NCBI GenBank assembly: GCA_947090765.1
Contig: OX352322.1
Span: 4,137,501-4,201,500, forward strand
Direction of reading: 5' to 3'
DNA: 64,000 nt
Source: Pseudomonas sp. MM223
GTDB lineage: Bacteria; Pseudomonadota; Gammaproteobacteria; Pseudomonadales; Pseudomonadaceae
The notes beneath the pieces are model-generated. The model was given only the letters and a program-made list of their open reading frames with translations, was not told where the DNA came from and searched no databases. Below, in pieces: positions 7,676-16,072 of the stretch. The translations under genes and the position numbers were made by a program. The number at the start of each line of letters is the position of its first letter. Position 1 is the stretch's first letter.

Positions 7676-8740
7676 ATGAGCCACCCCCTCGATACTCTGT
7701 GGTACACCCGCTGTCCGGTGCCCACCGGCCTGGGCATTGCCGTGCAGCAAGGCTGGCTGCAGGAAGACCTGGCCGGCCTCGGTACCCAGGTGCAGTCCCT
7801 GCGTGAAGCCGACCAACAGGCAGTGCGCGAATCGCACTTCGACCACAGCCTGCTCAATTCGGTACGCCACGGCGGCAGCATCCCGGCCATCTGGGCCCGC
7901 GCCCAGGGCCGCGATACCCGCGTTATCGGCCTGTCGTGGGCCGATGAGGCGCAATTGATATTGACCCGGCCAGACAGCGGCATCCACACCGTGAAAGACC
8001 TCAAGGGCCGCCGCTTCGGCCTGCCCGACTGGGCCGCGGCACAGATCGACTTCACCCGTGCCCAGGCCCTGCGCGGGCTGGAAAACGCCCTCAAGCTCGC
8101 AGGGTTGCAGGTGGGCGACGTGGACTTGGTCAATTACCGCTACGACGGCACCTTCAGCGACCGCCCCGTGCGCAATGTGGCCGGTACGCCGGTGTCCAGC
8201 ACCCAGAGCGAAGGCCGCAACCTGGAACTGGCCGGCCTGTTGCGCGGCGAGGTGGACGCGATCTTCCTCAAGGGCGCCAGCGCCGTGCAGCTGGCCCACG
8301 CCTTTGCCCTGCACACGGTAATCGACACCGGCAGCCACCCCGACCCACTGATCCGCAGCAACAACGGCACGCCACGCACCCTGGCGGTAGACAGCCACCT
8401 GCTGGCGCAGCACCCGCAGGTGGTACGCACCCTGCTCGGTTCGGTGCTGCGTGCCGAACGCTGGGCCCACCAACACCCCGACGAAACCCGCCGCTACCTG
8501 GCGCGGGAAACCAACAGCAGCGAGTACTGGGTACAAGTGGCTTACGGCGCTGACGCCCACCTGCGCCTGAGCACGCGCCTGGACGAACAGGCCATCGATG
8601 CCTTGCAGGACTTTGTCGAGTTTCTCAAGCGCTGGCGCTTCATCCCGGCGCGCTTCGAGGTACGCGACTGGATCACTCGCCAACCACTGGACCAGTTGCT
8701 GGCCCCCCTCCCCATGGACAGGAAACCCGTTACCCCATGA
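7676..8740 (+). CDS. DszB-like desulfinase / SBP-fold protein, Cys-containing paralogue
   Basis: 354 residues, close to DszB (365). The N-terminus MSHPLDTLWYTRCPVPTG has no signal sequence, so the product should be cytoplasmic. Cys13 lies in RCPVPT like DszB Cys27 (SNCPVP), and SHFDHSLLNSVRHGG supplies His54 and Arg64 with the same 10-residue spacing as DszB His60/Arg70. All three catalytic residues of the desulfinase are therefore present. The bilobal periplasmic-binding-protein fold explains the common label of aliphatic sulfonate ABC transporter binding protein. I favour a sulfinate desulfinase acting on the product of the upstream monooxygenase. It overlaps the next paralogue by 4 bases (ATGA). 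Confidence 0.8.
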   Translation: MSHPLDTLWYTRCPVPTGLGIAVQQGWLQEDLAGLGTQVQSLREADQQAVRESHFDHSLLNSVRHGGSIPAIWARAQGRDTRVIGLSWADEAQLILTRPDSGIHTVKDLKGRRFGLPDWAAAQIDFTRAQALRGLENALKLAGLQVGDVDLVNYRYDGTFSDRPVRNVAGTPVSSTQSEGRNLELAGLLRGEVDAIFLKGASAVQLAHAFALHTVIDTGSHPDPLIRSNNGTPRTLAVDSHLLAQHPQVVRTLLGSVLRAERWAHQHPDETRRYLARETNSSEYWVQVAYGADAHLRLSTRLDEQAIDALQDFVEFLKRWRFIPARFEVRDWITRQPLDQLLAPLPMDRKPVTP

Positions 8741-9795
8741 CCAAGCTCCTGGAAACGCTCTGGTACACCCACAGCCCCGTGCCCACCGGCCTCGGTATTG
8801 CCGTGCAGTCGGGGCGCCTGGCCGAGGCCTTTACGCCGTTCGGCACCAATATTCAATCGCTGCGCGAGTCCAGCGAACGCGAGGTGCGTGAAGCCCACTA
8901 CGACCATCACCTGCAGAACTCGGTGCGCCACGGCGGCAACATCCCGGCAATCTGGGCTTACGCCAGCGGCGTCGAGACCCGCGTACTGGGGCTGTCGTGG
9001 AGCGATGAGGTGCAGTTGATCCTCACCACCGAAGAAAGCGGCGTACGCAGCATTCGCGACCTGAAAAACCGCCGCTTCGGCATACCCAAGTGGGCCAACG
9101 TACAGATCGACTTCACCCGCGCCCAGGCCCTGCGCGGGCTGGAAAACGCCCTGAAACTCGAAGGCCTGGCGGTAGCCGATGTAGAGCTGGTCGACTACCC
9201 CTACGGCGGCACCTACAGCGACGATGCCAAGCAGCACCTGTACGGCGCCGAAGTGAGCCTGGACACCAGCCGCGTCAGCCGCCGCAACAATGAGCTGATC
9301 GGCCTGCTGCGGGGCGACATCGACGCCATCTTCCTGAAAGGTGCACATGCGGTGCACCTGGCCCACGAGTTCGGCCTGCGCGTGGTGGTCGACACCGGCA
9401 GCCACCCCGACCCGCTGATACGCAGCAACAATGGCACCCCGCGCACGCTGACCGTGGACCGGCACCTGCTGGAAAACCACTTCGATGCCAGCCGTACGCT
9501 GGTCGACACAGTGCTGCGCACCGAGCAATGGGCCTGGGCCAACCCAGAAGAGACCCGGCGCTTTCTGGCGCGCGAGCTGAACACCAGCGAGTACTGGGTG
9601 GCGGCGGCCTATGGCGACGATGCCCACCGGCGCTTGCGCACCACCCTGGACAGCCGCTCGATCGAGGCGCTGCAGGACTTTACCGAGTTCCTGTTCAGGT
9701 GGGGGTTCATACCGCGGCGTTTCGATGTGCGGGAGTGGATTGACTTTCGCGTGCTGGAGAGTGTGATCGGTTCGACTTCGCGCTTGGCCGTTTGA
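8737..9795 (+). CDS. DszB-like paralogue with Ser in place of catalytic Cys
   Basis: 352 residues, an obvious tandem duplicate of the preceding gene: shared LWYT-x-x-PVPTGLGIAVQ, VRHGG, DFTRAQALRGLENALKL and DTGSHPDPLIRSNNGTPRTL. Here the residue matching the DszB cysteine is Ser13 (codon AGC, THSPVPT), whereas His54 and Arg64 are kept. There is no signal peptide. It may be a catalytically altered partner subunit, a substrate-binding or chaperone protein, or an enzyme with serine chemistry. The ATGA overlap suggests translation coupled to its Cys-bearing twin and possibly a hetero-oligomer. It is the last gene of the operon; a REP pair follows. Confidence 0.8.
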   Translation: MTKLLETLWYTHSPVPTGLGIAVQSGRLAEAFTPFGTNIQSLRESSEREVREAHYDHHLQNSVRHGGNIPAIWAYASGVETRVLGLSWSDEVQLILTTEESGVRSIRDLKNRRFGIPKWANVQIDFTRAQALRGLENALKLEGLAVADVELVDYPYGGTYSDDAKQHLYGAEVSLDTSRVSRRNNELIGLLRGDIDAIFLKGAHAVHLAHEFGLRVVVDTGSHPDPLIRSNNGTPRTLTVDRHLLENHFDASRTLVDTVLRTEQWAWANPEETRRFLARELNTSEYWVAAAYGDDAHRRLRTTLDSRSIEALQDFTEFLFRWGFIPRRFDVREWIDFRVLESVIGSTSRLAV

Positions 9796-9812
9796 ACTCT
9801 ATTGCCTGAACT

Positions 9813-9904
9813 GGCCCCATCGCCGGCAAGCCAGCTCCCACAGGTCCCCACTGAGCCTGAGCATTGTGGGGTACTTGTGGGGCTGGCTTGCCGGCGATAG
9901 GGCC
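9813..9904. repeat. Inverted pair of type A REP-like elements
   Basis: Arms at 9813-9844 and 9876-9904 share the CATCGCCGGCAAGCCAGCT core in opposite orientation, with about 30 bases between them. They lie just after the operon end and may act as a transcript boundary. Confidence 0.8.
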
Positions 9905-9937
9905 CTCAACCCCAACTCATTACTATCGACCAACCAC

Positions 9938-9953
9938 TGCTGCCCCAGCAGCA
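9938..9953. promoter_or_regulatory. Candidate enhancer (UAS) palindrome
   Basis: TGCTGCCCCAGCAGCA, identical to the minus strand of the element at 1056-1071. It lies about 90 bases upstream of the -24/-12 promoter at 10039. Confidence 0.65.
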
Positions 9954-10019
9954 CTCGCCCAGCACCCCACTGCTGCCCAACCTGCAACACTTTCCGAGAA
10001 TTCAAACAAAACTCTTATA

Positions 10020-10032
10020 AATCAATCGATTA
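10020..10032 (+). promoter_or_regulatory. IHF-like site
   Basis: AATCAATCGATTA fits the IHF consensus WATCAANNNNTTR at all fixed positions. It sits between the UAS and the sigma-54 promoter, where IHF bends DNA in such promoters. Confidence 0.6.
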
Positions 10033-10038
10033 ACAACA

Positions 10039-10054
10039 TGGCACAGTCCCTGCT
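10039..10054 (+). promoter_or_regulatory. Sigma-54 promoter of the first TonB receptor
   Basis: TGGCACAGTCCCTGCT keeps TGGCAC and the -12 TGCT in RpoN spacing, 42 bases before the ATG at 10097. Confidence 0.75.
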
Positions 10055-10096
10055 CTAGCTCTCCCCAACAACGCTTTACATACGGGGAGATCCACC

Positions 10097-12340
10097 ATGC
10101 ACCAGCTCAGTCCACTCGCCCGCCAGATCAGCCTCGCGCTGCTACTGGCCGGCACCGGCAGCCAGGCCATTGCCGCCAACGATGACAACAAGAACGAACC
10201 GGCCCTGGAAACCGTCACGGTCACCGCCCAGCATCGCGAGCAGACCTTGCAGGAAGTCCCGGTAGCCGTATCAGCCATCAAAGGCACCAGCATCACCGCC
10301 GATGGGGTGCGCTCGATGGGCGACATCACCACCTTCGTGCCCAACGCCTCGGCCAAGAACCCCGACGGCGACGGTCGCCCGCGCTGGTACATCCGCGGCC
10401 TGGGCACCGGCGACACCGGCGCGGCAACGGTCTTCCCGGTAGGCATCTACGCCGATGACGTCTACCTCAACGCCCCCATCGCCGGCGGCGGGCCGCTGTT
10501 CGACCTGGAACGCATCGAAATCCTGCGTGGGCCACAAGGCACCCTGTATGGCAAGAACACCACGGCCGGCGCAGTGAATGTGATCTCGAAGAAGCCCACC
10601 TTCGACACCGACGGCTACGGCACCGTCGGCTTCGGCAGCAAGAACGAACGCATCGTCACGGGTGCCATTGGCGGCGCGCTGGTGGATGAAAAACTGGCCG
10701 GGCGAGTTGCGCTGTATTCCGAGGAGCGTGACGGTTTCCAGAACAACGACTTCGACGGCAACACCTATGGCGACGTGAACAAGAAGGCCATCCGCCTGCA
10801 GTTCCTGGCCCAGCTCAACCCAGACCTGGACGCCTTGCTCAAGGTGCACAGCCGCCAGTTCAAGGGCGACGGCAGCAACGGTTCGCTACCGGTAGGCCGC
10901 TATTACAACGTCGGCTACGAACGCCCGCATGGCCGCGACATCTCGCTGAACGTCAACGAGGACTACCGCCTGGACCACGATGGCGCCTCGCTGACGTTCA
11001 ACTACTACCTGGGCGACTACACGCTGACCTCGATCAGCGCCTACGACTACATCCGTAACCGCTCTACCAGCGACGCCGATTACACCCCCTACGAGGTCAA
11101 CGGCGCGTCGATCACCGACAACAGCTACCGCCAATGGTCGCAGGAATTTCGCCTGGCCTCGCCGGAAGACCGACCACTGCACTGGCTGCTGGGTGCGCAC
11201 TACTTCCACGAAGACCTCGACAGTTCGGCACAGCGGGTGGTCACCCCCGGGCCGACGCCCAACGGCACCGGCTCGAACCAGGTGGGCACCACGGCGTTCC
11301 GCGATATGGGCTTCGACCACCGCACCGACAGCTATGCGCTGTTCGGCAACCTGACCTACGACTTCACCGACGACTTCAGCGTCACCGGCGGCCTGCGCTG
11401 GACCCAGGAGAAGAAGGATATCGACCTGGACCTGGTGCAACTGACCCGCGCCACCGCCAATGGCCCGCTGGTCCCGCTGGGCGGCGTGGGCACCAACGGC
11501 AACCGCCACGAAGACAAGACCTGGGAAGCCTGGACCTACGACCTGACGCCCGAGTACCGCATCAACGACAACCTGCGGGTGTTCTTCCGCTACGCCCACG
11601 GCTTCCGCTCGGGCGGCTTCAACACTGGGCTGTCGACCAGCCTGGCGCAGCTGACCACGGTCGACCCGGAAGAGCTGGATGCCTACGAGCTGGGGCTGAA
11701 GTCGGAGTGGTTCGACCGCCGCCTGACCGTCAACGCCAACCTCTTCTACTACGACTACTCCGACATCCAGGTGAACCTGCTGACGGTGAACAACGGCGTG
11801 CTCACCACCGCACTGACCAACGGCGCCAAGGGCAAGGTCAAGGGCGCGGAGCTGGAGATCGAAGGCCAGCCGACCGAGCGCCTGCACGTGCGTGCAGCGG
11901 TGTCGTTCCTGGACACCGAGTACACCGACTTCAAGAACACCAACCCTACCACTGGCGCGGTGACCGGCGACTACAGCGGCAACAGCTTCGTGCGTTCGCC
12001 GCGCAACGTGGTGTCGCTGGGTGCCGACTACACCATCCCGCTGGAAGTGGGCGGCAAGCTGGTGGCAGGGGGTGATGTGAGCTTCCGTGACAAGGAGTAC
12101 TTCCTGGCCGACCGCCAGAGCAGCGCCGACGAAACCCTCAGCCAGCCCCACTACACCTTGGCCAACGCCCGCCTGAGCTGGTTCAGCCACGACGACAAGC
12201 TGAGCGTGACCGGTTTCGTCAACAACCTTACCGACCGCCGCTACCAGGTACATGGCCGGCCCAACGGTCCCGCCGGGCAGTACGTGATCACCTACGGCGA
12301 CCCACGCACCGTCGGGCTCAGCGTTACCAGCCGCTTCTAG
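10097..12340 (+). CDS. TonB-dependent outer membrane receptor (sulfur-regulon)
   Basis: 747 residues. A signal peptide (MHQLSPLARQISLALLLAGTGSQAIA) is followed by a TonB box-like ETVTVTAQ, a plug domain with GVYADDVYLNAP-like and EILRGPQGTLYGKNTTAGAVN motifs, and a 22-strand barrel ending in the aromatic SRF. It imports a ligand across the outer membrane using TonB energy. There is no N-terminal STN signalling domain and no FecI/FecR pair beside it, and it has its own sigma-54 promoter, so control by sulfur supply rather than iron is likely. Uptake of a sulfonate, sulfate ester or sulfone conjugate is inferred from context. Confidence 0.88.
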   Translation: MHQLSPLARQISLALLLAGTGSQAIAANDDNKNEPALETVTVTAQHREQTLQEVPVAVSAIKGTSITADGVRSMGDITTFVPNASAKNPDGDGRPRWYIRGLGTGDTGAATVFPVGIYADDVYLNAPIAGGGPLFDLERIEILRGPQGTLYGKNTTAGAVNVISKKPTFDTDGYGTVGFGSKNERIVTGAIGGALVDEKLAGRVALYSEERDGFQNNDFDGNTYGDVNKKAIRLQFLAQLNPDLDALLKVHSRQFKGDGSNGSLPVGRYYNVGYERPHGRDISLNVNEDYRLDHDGASLTFNYYLGDYTLTSISAYDYIRNRSTSDADYTPYEVNGASITDNSYRQWSQEFRLASPEDRPLHWLLGAHYFHEDLDSSAQRVVTPGPTPNGTGSNQVGTTAFRDMGFDHRTDSYALFGNLTYDFTDDFSVTGGLRWTQEKKDIDLDLVQLTRATANGPLVPLGGVGTNGNRHEDKTWEAWTYDLTPEYRINDNLRVFFRYAHGFRSGGFNTGLSTSLAQLTTVDPEELDAYELGLKSEWFDRRLTVNANLFYYDYSDIQVNLLTVNNGVLTTALTNGAKGKVKGAELEIEGQPTERLHVRAAVSFLDTEYTDFKNTNPTTGAVTGDYSGNSFVRSPRNVVSLGADYTIPLEVGGKLVAGGDVSFRDKEYFLADRQSSADETLSQPHYTLANARLSWFSHDDKLSVTGFVNNLTDRRYQVHGRPNGPAGQYVITYGDPRTVGLSVTSRF

Positions 12341-12352
12341 GTTGCCCTTCCG

Positions 12353-12496
12353 GGCCTTATCGCCGGCAAGCCAGCTCCCACATGTACCCCACATGCCCAG
12401 GTTCAGTGAAATTCCTCTGGGAGCTGGCTCCCACAGGTACAGCACAAGGCCTGAAACTTGTGGGACCTGTGGGAGCTGGCTTGCCGGCGATGAGGC
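12353..12496. repeat. Inverted pair of type A REP-like elements
   Basis: Arms at 12353-12382 and 12467-12496 carry the TTATCGCCGGCAAGCCAGCT core in opposite orientation, between the two receptor genes. I see no sigma-54 promoter or UAS here, so the second receptor may be co-transcribed with the first. Confidence 0.75.
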
Positions 12497-12532
12497 CAGT
12501 ACTGCCAATACATCATTCAACAGGAACACCCC

Positions 12533-14980
12533 ATGCCCCACCACACCCCCTTGGCCAGCGCCATCGCCCTGGCCATCGCCGGCCTCGCCGTGCCCGCCTT
12601 TGCCGCCGAACCCAACGACCGCCTCGACACCGTGGTTGTGGTCGGCACCCACCGCAGCGACGTCACCGCCTTGCAAAGCGCCGCCCCGGTCGACGTATTG
12701 AGCGGTGAAAAGCTCCAGGAAACCGGTGCCAGCGACCTGTCCGCGGCACTCACCGCGCTTTCGCCCTCGTTCAGCTTCCCGCAGTCGCCTCAGGGCGCCT
12801 TTGCCGGCTCCATCGCCCAGGGTGCCTCGCTGCGCGGCCTGGCGTCCGACCAGGTGCTGGTGCTGGTCAACGGCAAGCGACGCCACACCAGCGCCAACGT
12901 TACCCGCCAGGGCCTGGTCAACGCCCGTGGCGCAGCAGCCGTGGACCTCAGCCTGATCCCGCTGTCGGCCATCGAACGCGTGGAAATCCTGCGCGACGGC
13001 GCTGCCGCCCAGTACGGCTCGGACGCCATCGCCGGGGTGATCAACATCGTGCTCAAGGAGCGCGACGAAGGCGGTAACGCCGGTTACCGCTTCGGCGGCT
13101 ACAAGAAAGGCGACGGCCTGCAACGCAAGCTCAGCGGCTGGAAAGGCTTTGCCTTGCCCAATGACGGCTTCCTCACCCTGGCCTTCGACGCAGGCTCCCA
13201 GGACCCGGCCAGCGACACCCGCGACGACAACCGCCTGTTCTACCCCGGCTCCACCAGCATCGACACCGCGCGCGAGCAAAACAACCGCTACCGCAACTGG
13301 CGCTGGGGTTCGGGCAATGTCTCGGACCAGTACAACTTCACCGCCAACGCCGAAATGGGTTTAGGCGAGGGGTTGAGCGCCTACGGCTTCGCCACCTATG
13401 CGCACAAGAACACCGACGCCGAGAACTTCTTCGACCCGCCCACCACGTTGCGCAACAACTACGGCAGCGTAGCCCTGGCGCGCTACCCGGACGGCCGCCT
13501 GCCAGTCACCCGCTACGGCCTGGAAGACTTCGCCGTCACCGGTGGCCTGCGTTTCGAAGACGAGACCTTGGGCAACTTCGACCTGGCGCTGAACTACGGT
13601 GACAACCGAGTCGACTCCACCGACCGCAACGCCATCAACCCCAGCTGGGGCACGGCCAGCCCCTCGACCATCTACACCGGCCGCCGCGAAGCCGACCAGA
13701 CCAACCTGACCCTGGACTGGACCCGCGACTTTGCCAACGACTGGCTGTTCAAGCCGTTGACCGTTTCCGCCGGGCTGGCCTGGCGCCAGGAAAACTACGA
13801 CCTCAGCGAGGGCGACGCAGCCGGCTGGTCCAACGGGCCGCTGTTCAACACCATCGACCCCATCAGCGGCCGACGCATCCCTGGCTACTACTCGGGCATC
13901 ACCCAGGTCGATGCCGTGTCGCTGGACCGCCGCGTGATCGGTGCCTACTTCGATGTCGAAGCCCAGCTGACCGAAAAATTCCAGGCCGGCGTTGCGGTGC
14001 GCAGCGAGCATTACTCTGACTTTGGCGACACCACCAACGGCAAGCTGTCGCTGCGCTACGACTTCACCCCGCAGATCGCCGCGCGCGCCAGCGCCAGCAC
14101 CGGCTACCGTGCGCCCTCGCTGGTGCAGAGCGGGTTGTCGTCGTTCAGTGTGCAGGTGGTGGAACAGCCGCCGGGCAGTGGCAACTGGGTCGAAGTGCAG
14201 CAGCGCACCCTGCGGGCCGACAGCCCGGAAGCGGCCCTGCTTGGCGGCAAGTCGCTGAAGCCTGAGGAGTCGACCAACTTCTCCGTGGGCCTGGTCTGGC
14301 GGCCATTGCCTAACGCGTCGGTCACACTCGACGCCTACCGTATCGACATCGACAACCGCATCACCCTGTCCGACCAGCTGCCTGCAGCGGTGGTGGGCCC
14401 GATCTTCGCCGGTACCCCCTATGCCAACATCCAGAGCGCAGCGTTCTACACCAACATTGCCGACACCCGCACCGATGGCTTCGAGCTGGCCGGGCATTAC
14501 CAGCTGGATGTAGGCCGCTGGGGGCGCGTGGACTTCAACGGTGGCTACGCGCGTAACAACACCCGCATTACCGGGCTGGACAATGTGGGCGGTATCCCTG
14601 GCAACCAGATCATCGGCCGCAACACTCAGGGGTTGATCGAAGACGGCACCCCCGAGGACAAGCTGACCCTCAGTGCCAACTGGCTGTATGACGGCTGGAG
14701 TGTCACCGTGGCCCAGCGCCGTTACGGTGAATGGAAGAACCGCAACGCTGCCAACCCGACGCTGGACCAGACCTTCAGCCCGCAATGGGTGACCGACCTG
14801 GACGTGTCGTTCCGCTTCGACCTGGGCCTGACGTTGTCGGCGGGCGCCATCAACCTGTTCGACAGCCACCCGGACAAAGCGGAGGGTGCGCAGTTGTATG
14901 GCGTGCCGAAATACTCCATCACCAGCCCGGAAGGCGCGCAGGGGGCGTTCTACTATACCAGCGTGAGTTACGACTTCTGA
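12533..14980 (+). CDS. TonB-dependent outer membrane receptor
   Basis: 815 residues. A signal peptide ends at AFA-AEPNDR, with a TonB box-like DTVVVVGTH after it. The plug has LRGLASDQVLVLVNGKRRH and VEILRDGAAAQYGSDAIAGVINIVLK, typical of the BtuB/Cir-like branch. The barrel closes with YTSVSYDF. It resembles the first receptor only at family level, so this is not a recent duplication. It lies between a sigma-54-driven receptor and a sigma-54-driven importer operon, which suggests a role in the same sulfur uptake route. Confidence 0.87.
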   Translation: MPHHTPLASAIALAIAGLAVPAFAAEPNDRLDTVVVVGTHRSDVTALQSAAPVDVLSGEKLQETGASDLSAALTALSPSFSFPQSPQGAFAGSIAQGASLRGLASDQVLVLVNGKRRHTSANVTRQGLVNARGAAAVDLSLIPLSAIERVEILRDGAAAQYGSDAIAGVINIVLKERDEGGNAGYRFGGYKKGDGLQRKLSGWKGFALPNDGFLTLAFDAGSQDPASDTRDDNRLFYPGSTSIDTAREQNNRYRNWRWGSGNVSDQYNFTANAEMGLGEGLSAYGFATYAHKNTDAENFFDPPTTLRNNYGSVALARYPDGRLPVTRYGLEDFAVTGGLRFEDETLGNFDLALNYGDNRVDSTDRNAINPSWGTASPSTIYTGRREADQTNLTLDWTRDFANDWLFKPLTVSAGLAWRQENYDLSEGDAAGWSNGPLFNTIDPISGRRIPGYYSGITQVDAVSLDRRVIGAYFDVEAQLTEKFQAGVAVRSEHYSDFGDTTNGKLSLRYDFTPQIAARASASTGYRAPSLVQSGLSSFSVQVVEQPPGSGNWVEVQQRTLRADSPEAALLGGKSLKPEESTNFSVGLVWRPLPNASVTLDAYRIDIDNRITLSDQLPAAVVGPIFAGTPYANIQSAAFYTNIADTRTDGFELAGHYQLDVGRWGRVDFNGGYARNNTRITGLDNVGGIPGNQIIGRNTQGLIEDGTPEDKLTLSANWLYDGWSVTVAQRRYGEWKNRNAANPTLDQTFSPQWVTDLDVSFRFDLGLTLSAGAINLFDSHPDKAEGAQLYGVPKYSITSPEGAQGAFYYTSVSYDF

Positions 14981-15014
14981 CCTGAAACCGCACTATGTCA
15001 GGTTTGCACGGCCC

Positions 15015-15131
15015 GTGTAGGAGCGGCCTTGCGTCGCGATGGGCCGCAAAGCGGCCCCGGCAATTCCAGCGGCGAAGCTGAAACTGTGGGGCCGCTTCGC
15101 AGCCCATCGCGACGCAAGGCCGCTCCTACAC
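15015..15131. repeat. Inverted pair of type B REP-like elements
   Basis: Arms at 15015-15056 and 15089-15131 (GTAGGAGCGGCCTTGCGTCG and its reverse complement) form a long stem after the second receptor gene. They could end its transcript. Confidence 0.8.
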
Positions 15132-15181
15132 TGACCGCGCCAGCCAGCGAGAATGGGCAAGCACCAGCGCTGCTGACTGAC

Positions 15182-15197
15182 TGCTGCTCTAGCAACA
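15182..15197. promoter_or_regulatory. Candidate enhancer (UAS) palindrome
   Basis: TGCTGCTCTAGCAACA, one mismatch from the TGCTG-N6-CAGCA pattern, about 75 bases upstream of the sigma-54 promoter at 15260. Confidence 0.5.
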
Positions 15198-15259
15198 CCT
15201 CGCTGCTGCCCAAGCACCACCCTCACCCTTCAGCCCCGCAAACCGGGGCTTTCGCCGCC

Positions 15260-15275
15260 TGGCACAGCTCTTGCG
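15260..15275 (+). promoter_or_regulatory. Sigma-54 promoter of the importer operon
   Basis: TGGCACAGCTCTTGCG matches RpoN -24/-12 spacing and sequence. It lies 35 bases before the ATG at 15310. It also shows that the longer frame starting at TTG 15271 is not the true start. Confidence 0.78.
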
Positions 15276-15309
15276 ATACACCTCTACACTCTGCTTCCCA
15301 AGGCCAGCC

Positions 15310-16062
15310 ATGCGCGTGCTCTCTCGTCTTTCCTGGTTCATCTCCCCCCTGGCCCTGCTTACTTTTTGGGCTGTGGTGGCCAATGCCGGGCTGTTTCCGG
15401 CCAACCTGCTGATCCCGCCGCTGGAGGTGTGGCACAGCCTTACCGACCTGCTGGCAACCGGCGAGCTGCAGGAGCACCTGGCCGGCAGCCTGTCACGGCT
15501 GGCCCTGGGCTTTACCGGTGGCGCGCTGGCCGGCCTCGGCTTTGGCGCGGCGCTGGCCTTGTCGAAAACCGTGGAGGCCTACTGCGCCCCGCTGTTCCAC
15601 ACCCTGCGCCAAGTGCCCAGCATCGCCCTCATCCCGATGTTCGTGCTGCTGTTTGGCGTGGACGAAACCTTCAAGGTGGTCATCGTCGCCAAGACCGCGT
15701 TCTTCCCGGTGGCACTGGCCACCTGCGAAGGTATCCGCGCAATCCCGCGCAGCCATTTCGAAGTGGCTGCGGTGTACCGCCTGCGCTGGCCCACGCTGGT
15801 AGGCCGAATCGCCCTGCCCGCTGCGGTGCCAGCGATCGTCACCGGCATACGCGTGGCCCTGACCCGCGCCTGGGTGGTGCTGGTGGCGTGCGAGCTACTG
15901 GCGGCCGACAGCGGCCTGGGGCAGATGATCGAGATGGGCCGGCAGATGCTGCGCATCGATGTAGTGATGGTCGGCGTGGTGCTGACCGGGCTGATCGGCT
16001 TCAGCCTGGACTTCACCCTGCGACGCGTGGAACGCCACTTGTCCGCCTGGCAAAGCCGTTGA
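15310..16062 (+). CDS. ABC importer permease, SsuC-like (first of two)
   Basis: 250 residues from the ATG at 15310, with AAGG ahead of it. It is a hydrophobic protein with about six membrane segments and the EAA loop region (ATCEGIRAIPRSHFEVAAVYRL) of sulfonate/nitrate/taurine-type BPD permeases. It should form the translocation path with the next gene, a second non-identical permease. SsuC systems normally use a homodimer, so two permease genes are a departure. It is the first gene of a three-gene operon driven by a sigma-54 promoter. Confidence 0.88.
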   Translation: MRVLSRLSWFISPLALLTFWAVVANAGLFPANLLIPPLEVWHSLTDLLATGELQEHLAGSLSRLALGFTGGALAGLGFGAALALSKTVEAYCAPLFHTLRQVPSIALIPMFVLLFGVDETFKVVIVAKTAFFPVALATCEGIRAIPRSHFEVAAVYRLRWPTLVGRIALPAAVPAIVTGIRVALTRAWVVLVACELLAADSGLGQMIEMGRQMLRIDVVMVGVVLTGLIGFSLDFTLRRVERHLSAWQSR

Positions 16063-16072
16063 GGAAGCTGCG

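Larger units (their letters stand above)
9796..10096. other. Intergenic region with REP pair, UAS, IHF-like site and sigma-54 promoter
   Basis: 301 bp without a gene. From left to right it holds a type A REP pair, the UAS palindrome, a consensus IHF site, the sigma-54 promoter and the receptor ribosome site GGGGAG. Confidence 0.75.
14981..15309. other. Intergenic region with REP pair, UAS, hairpin and sigma-54 promoter
   Basis: 329 bp without a gene: a type B REP pair, the UAS-like palindrome at 15182, a perfect 7-bp hairpin (AGCCCCG/CGGGGCT, 15232-15250) and the sigma-54 promoter at 15260. Confidence 0.7.

Noticed and set aside
10886..13279. 797-codon minus-strand open frame across both TonB receptor genes
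   Set aside because: It spans two real genes and the REP region between them, with low-complexity Val/Gly/Ala-rich translation and no domain signal.
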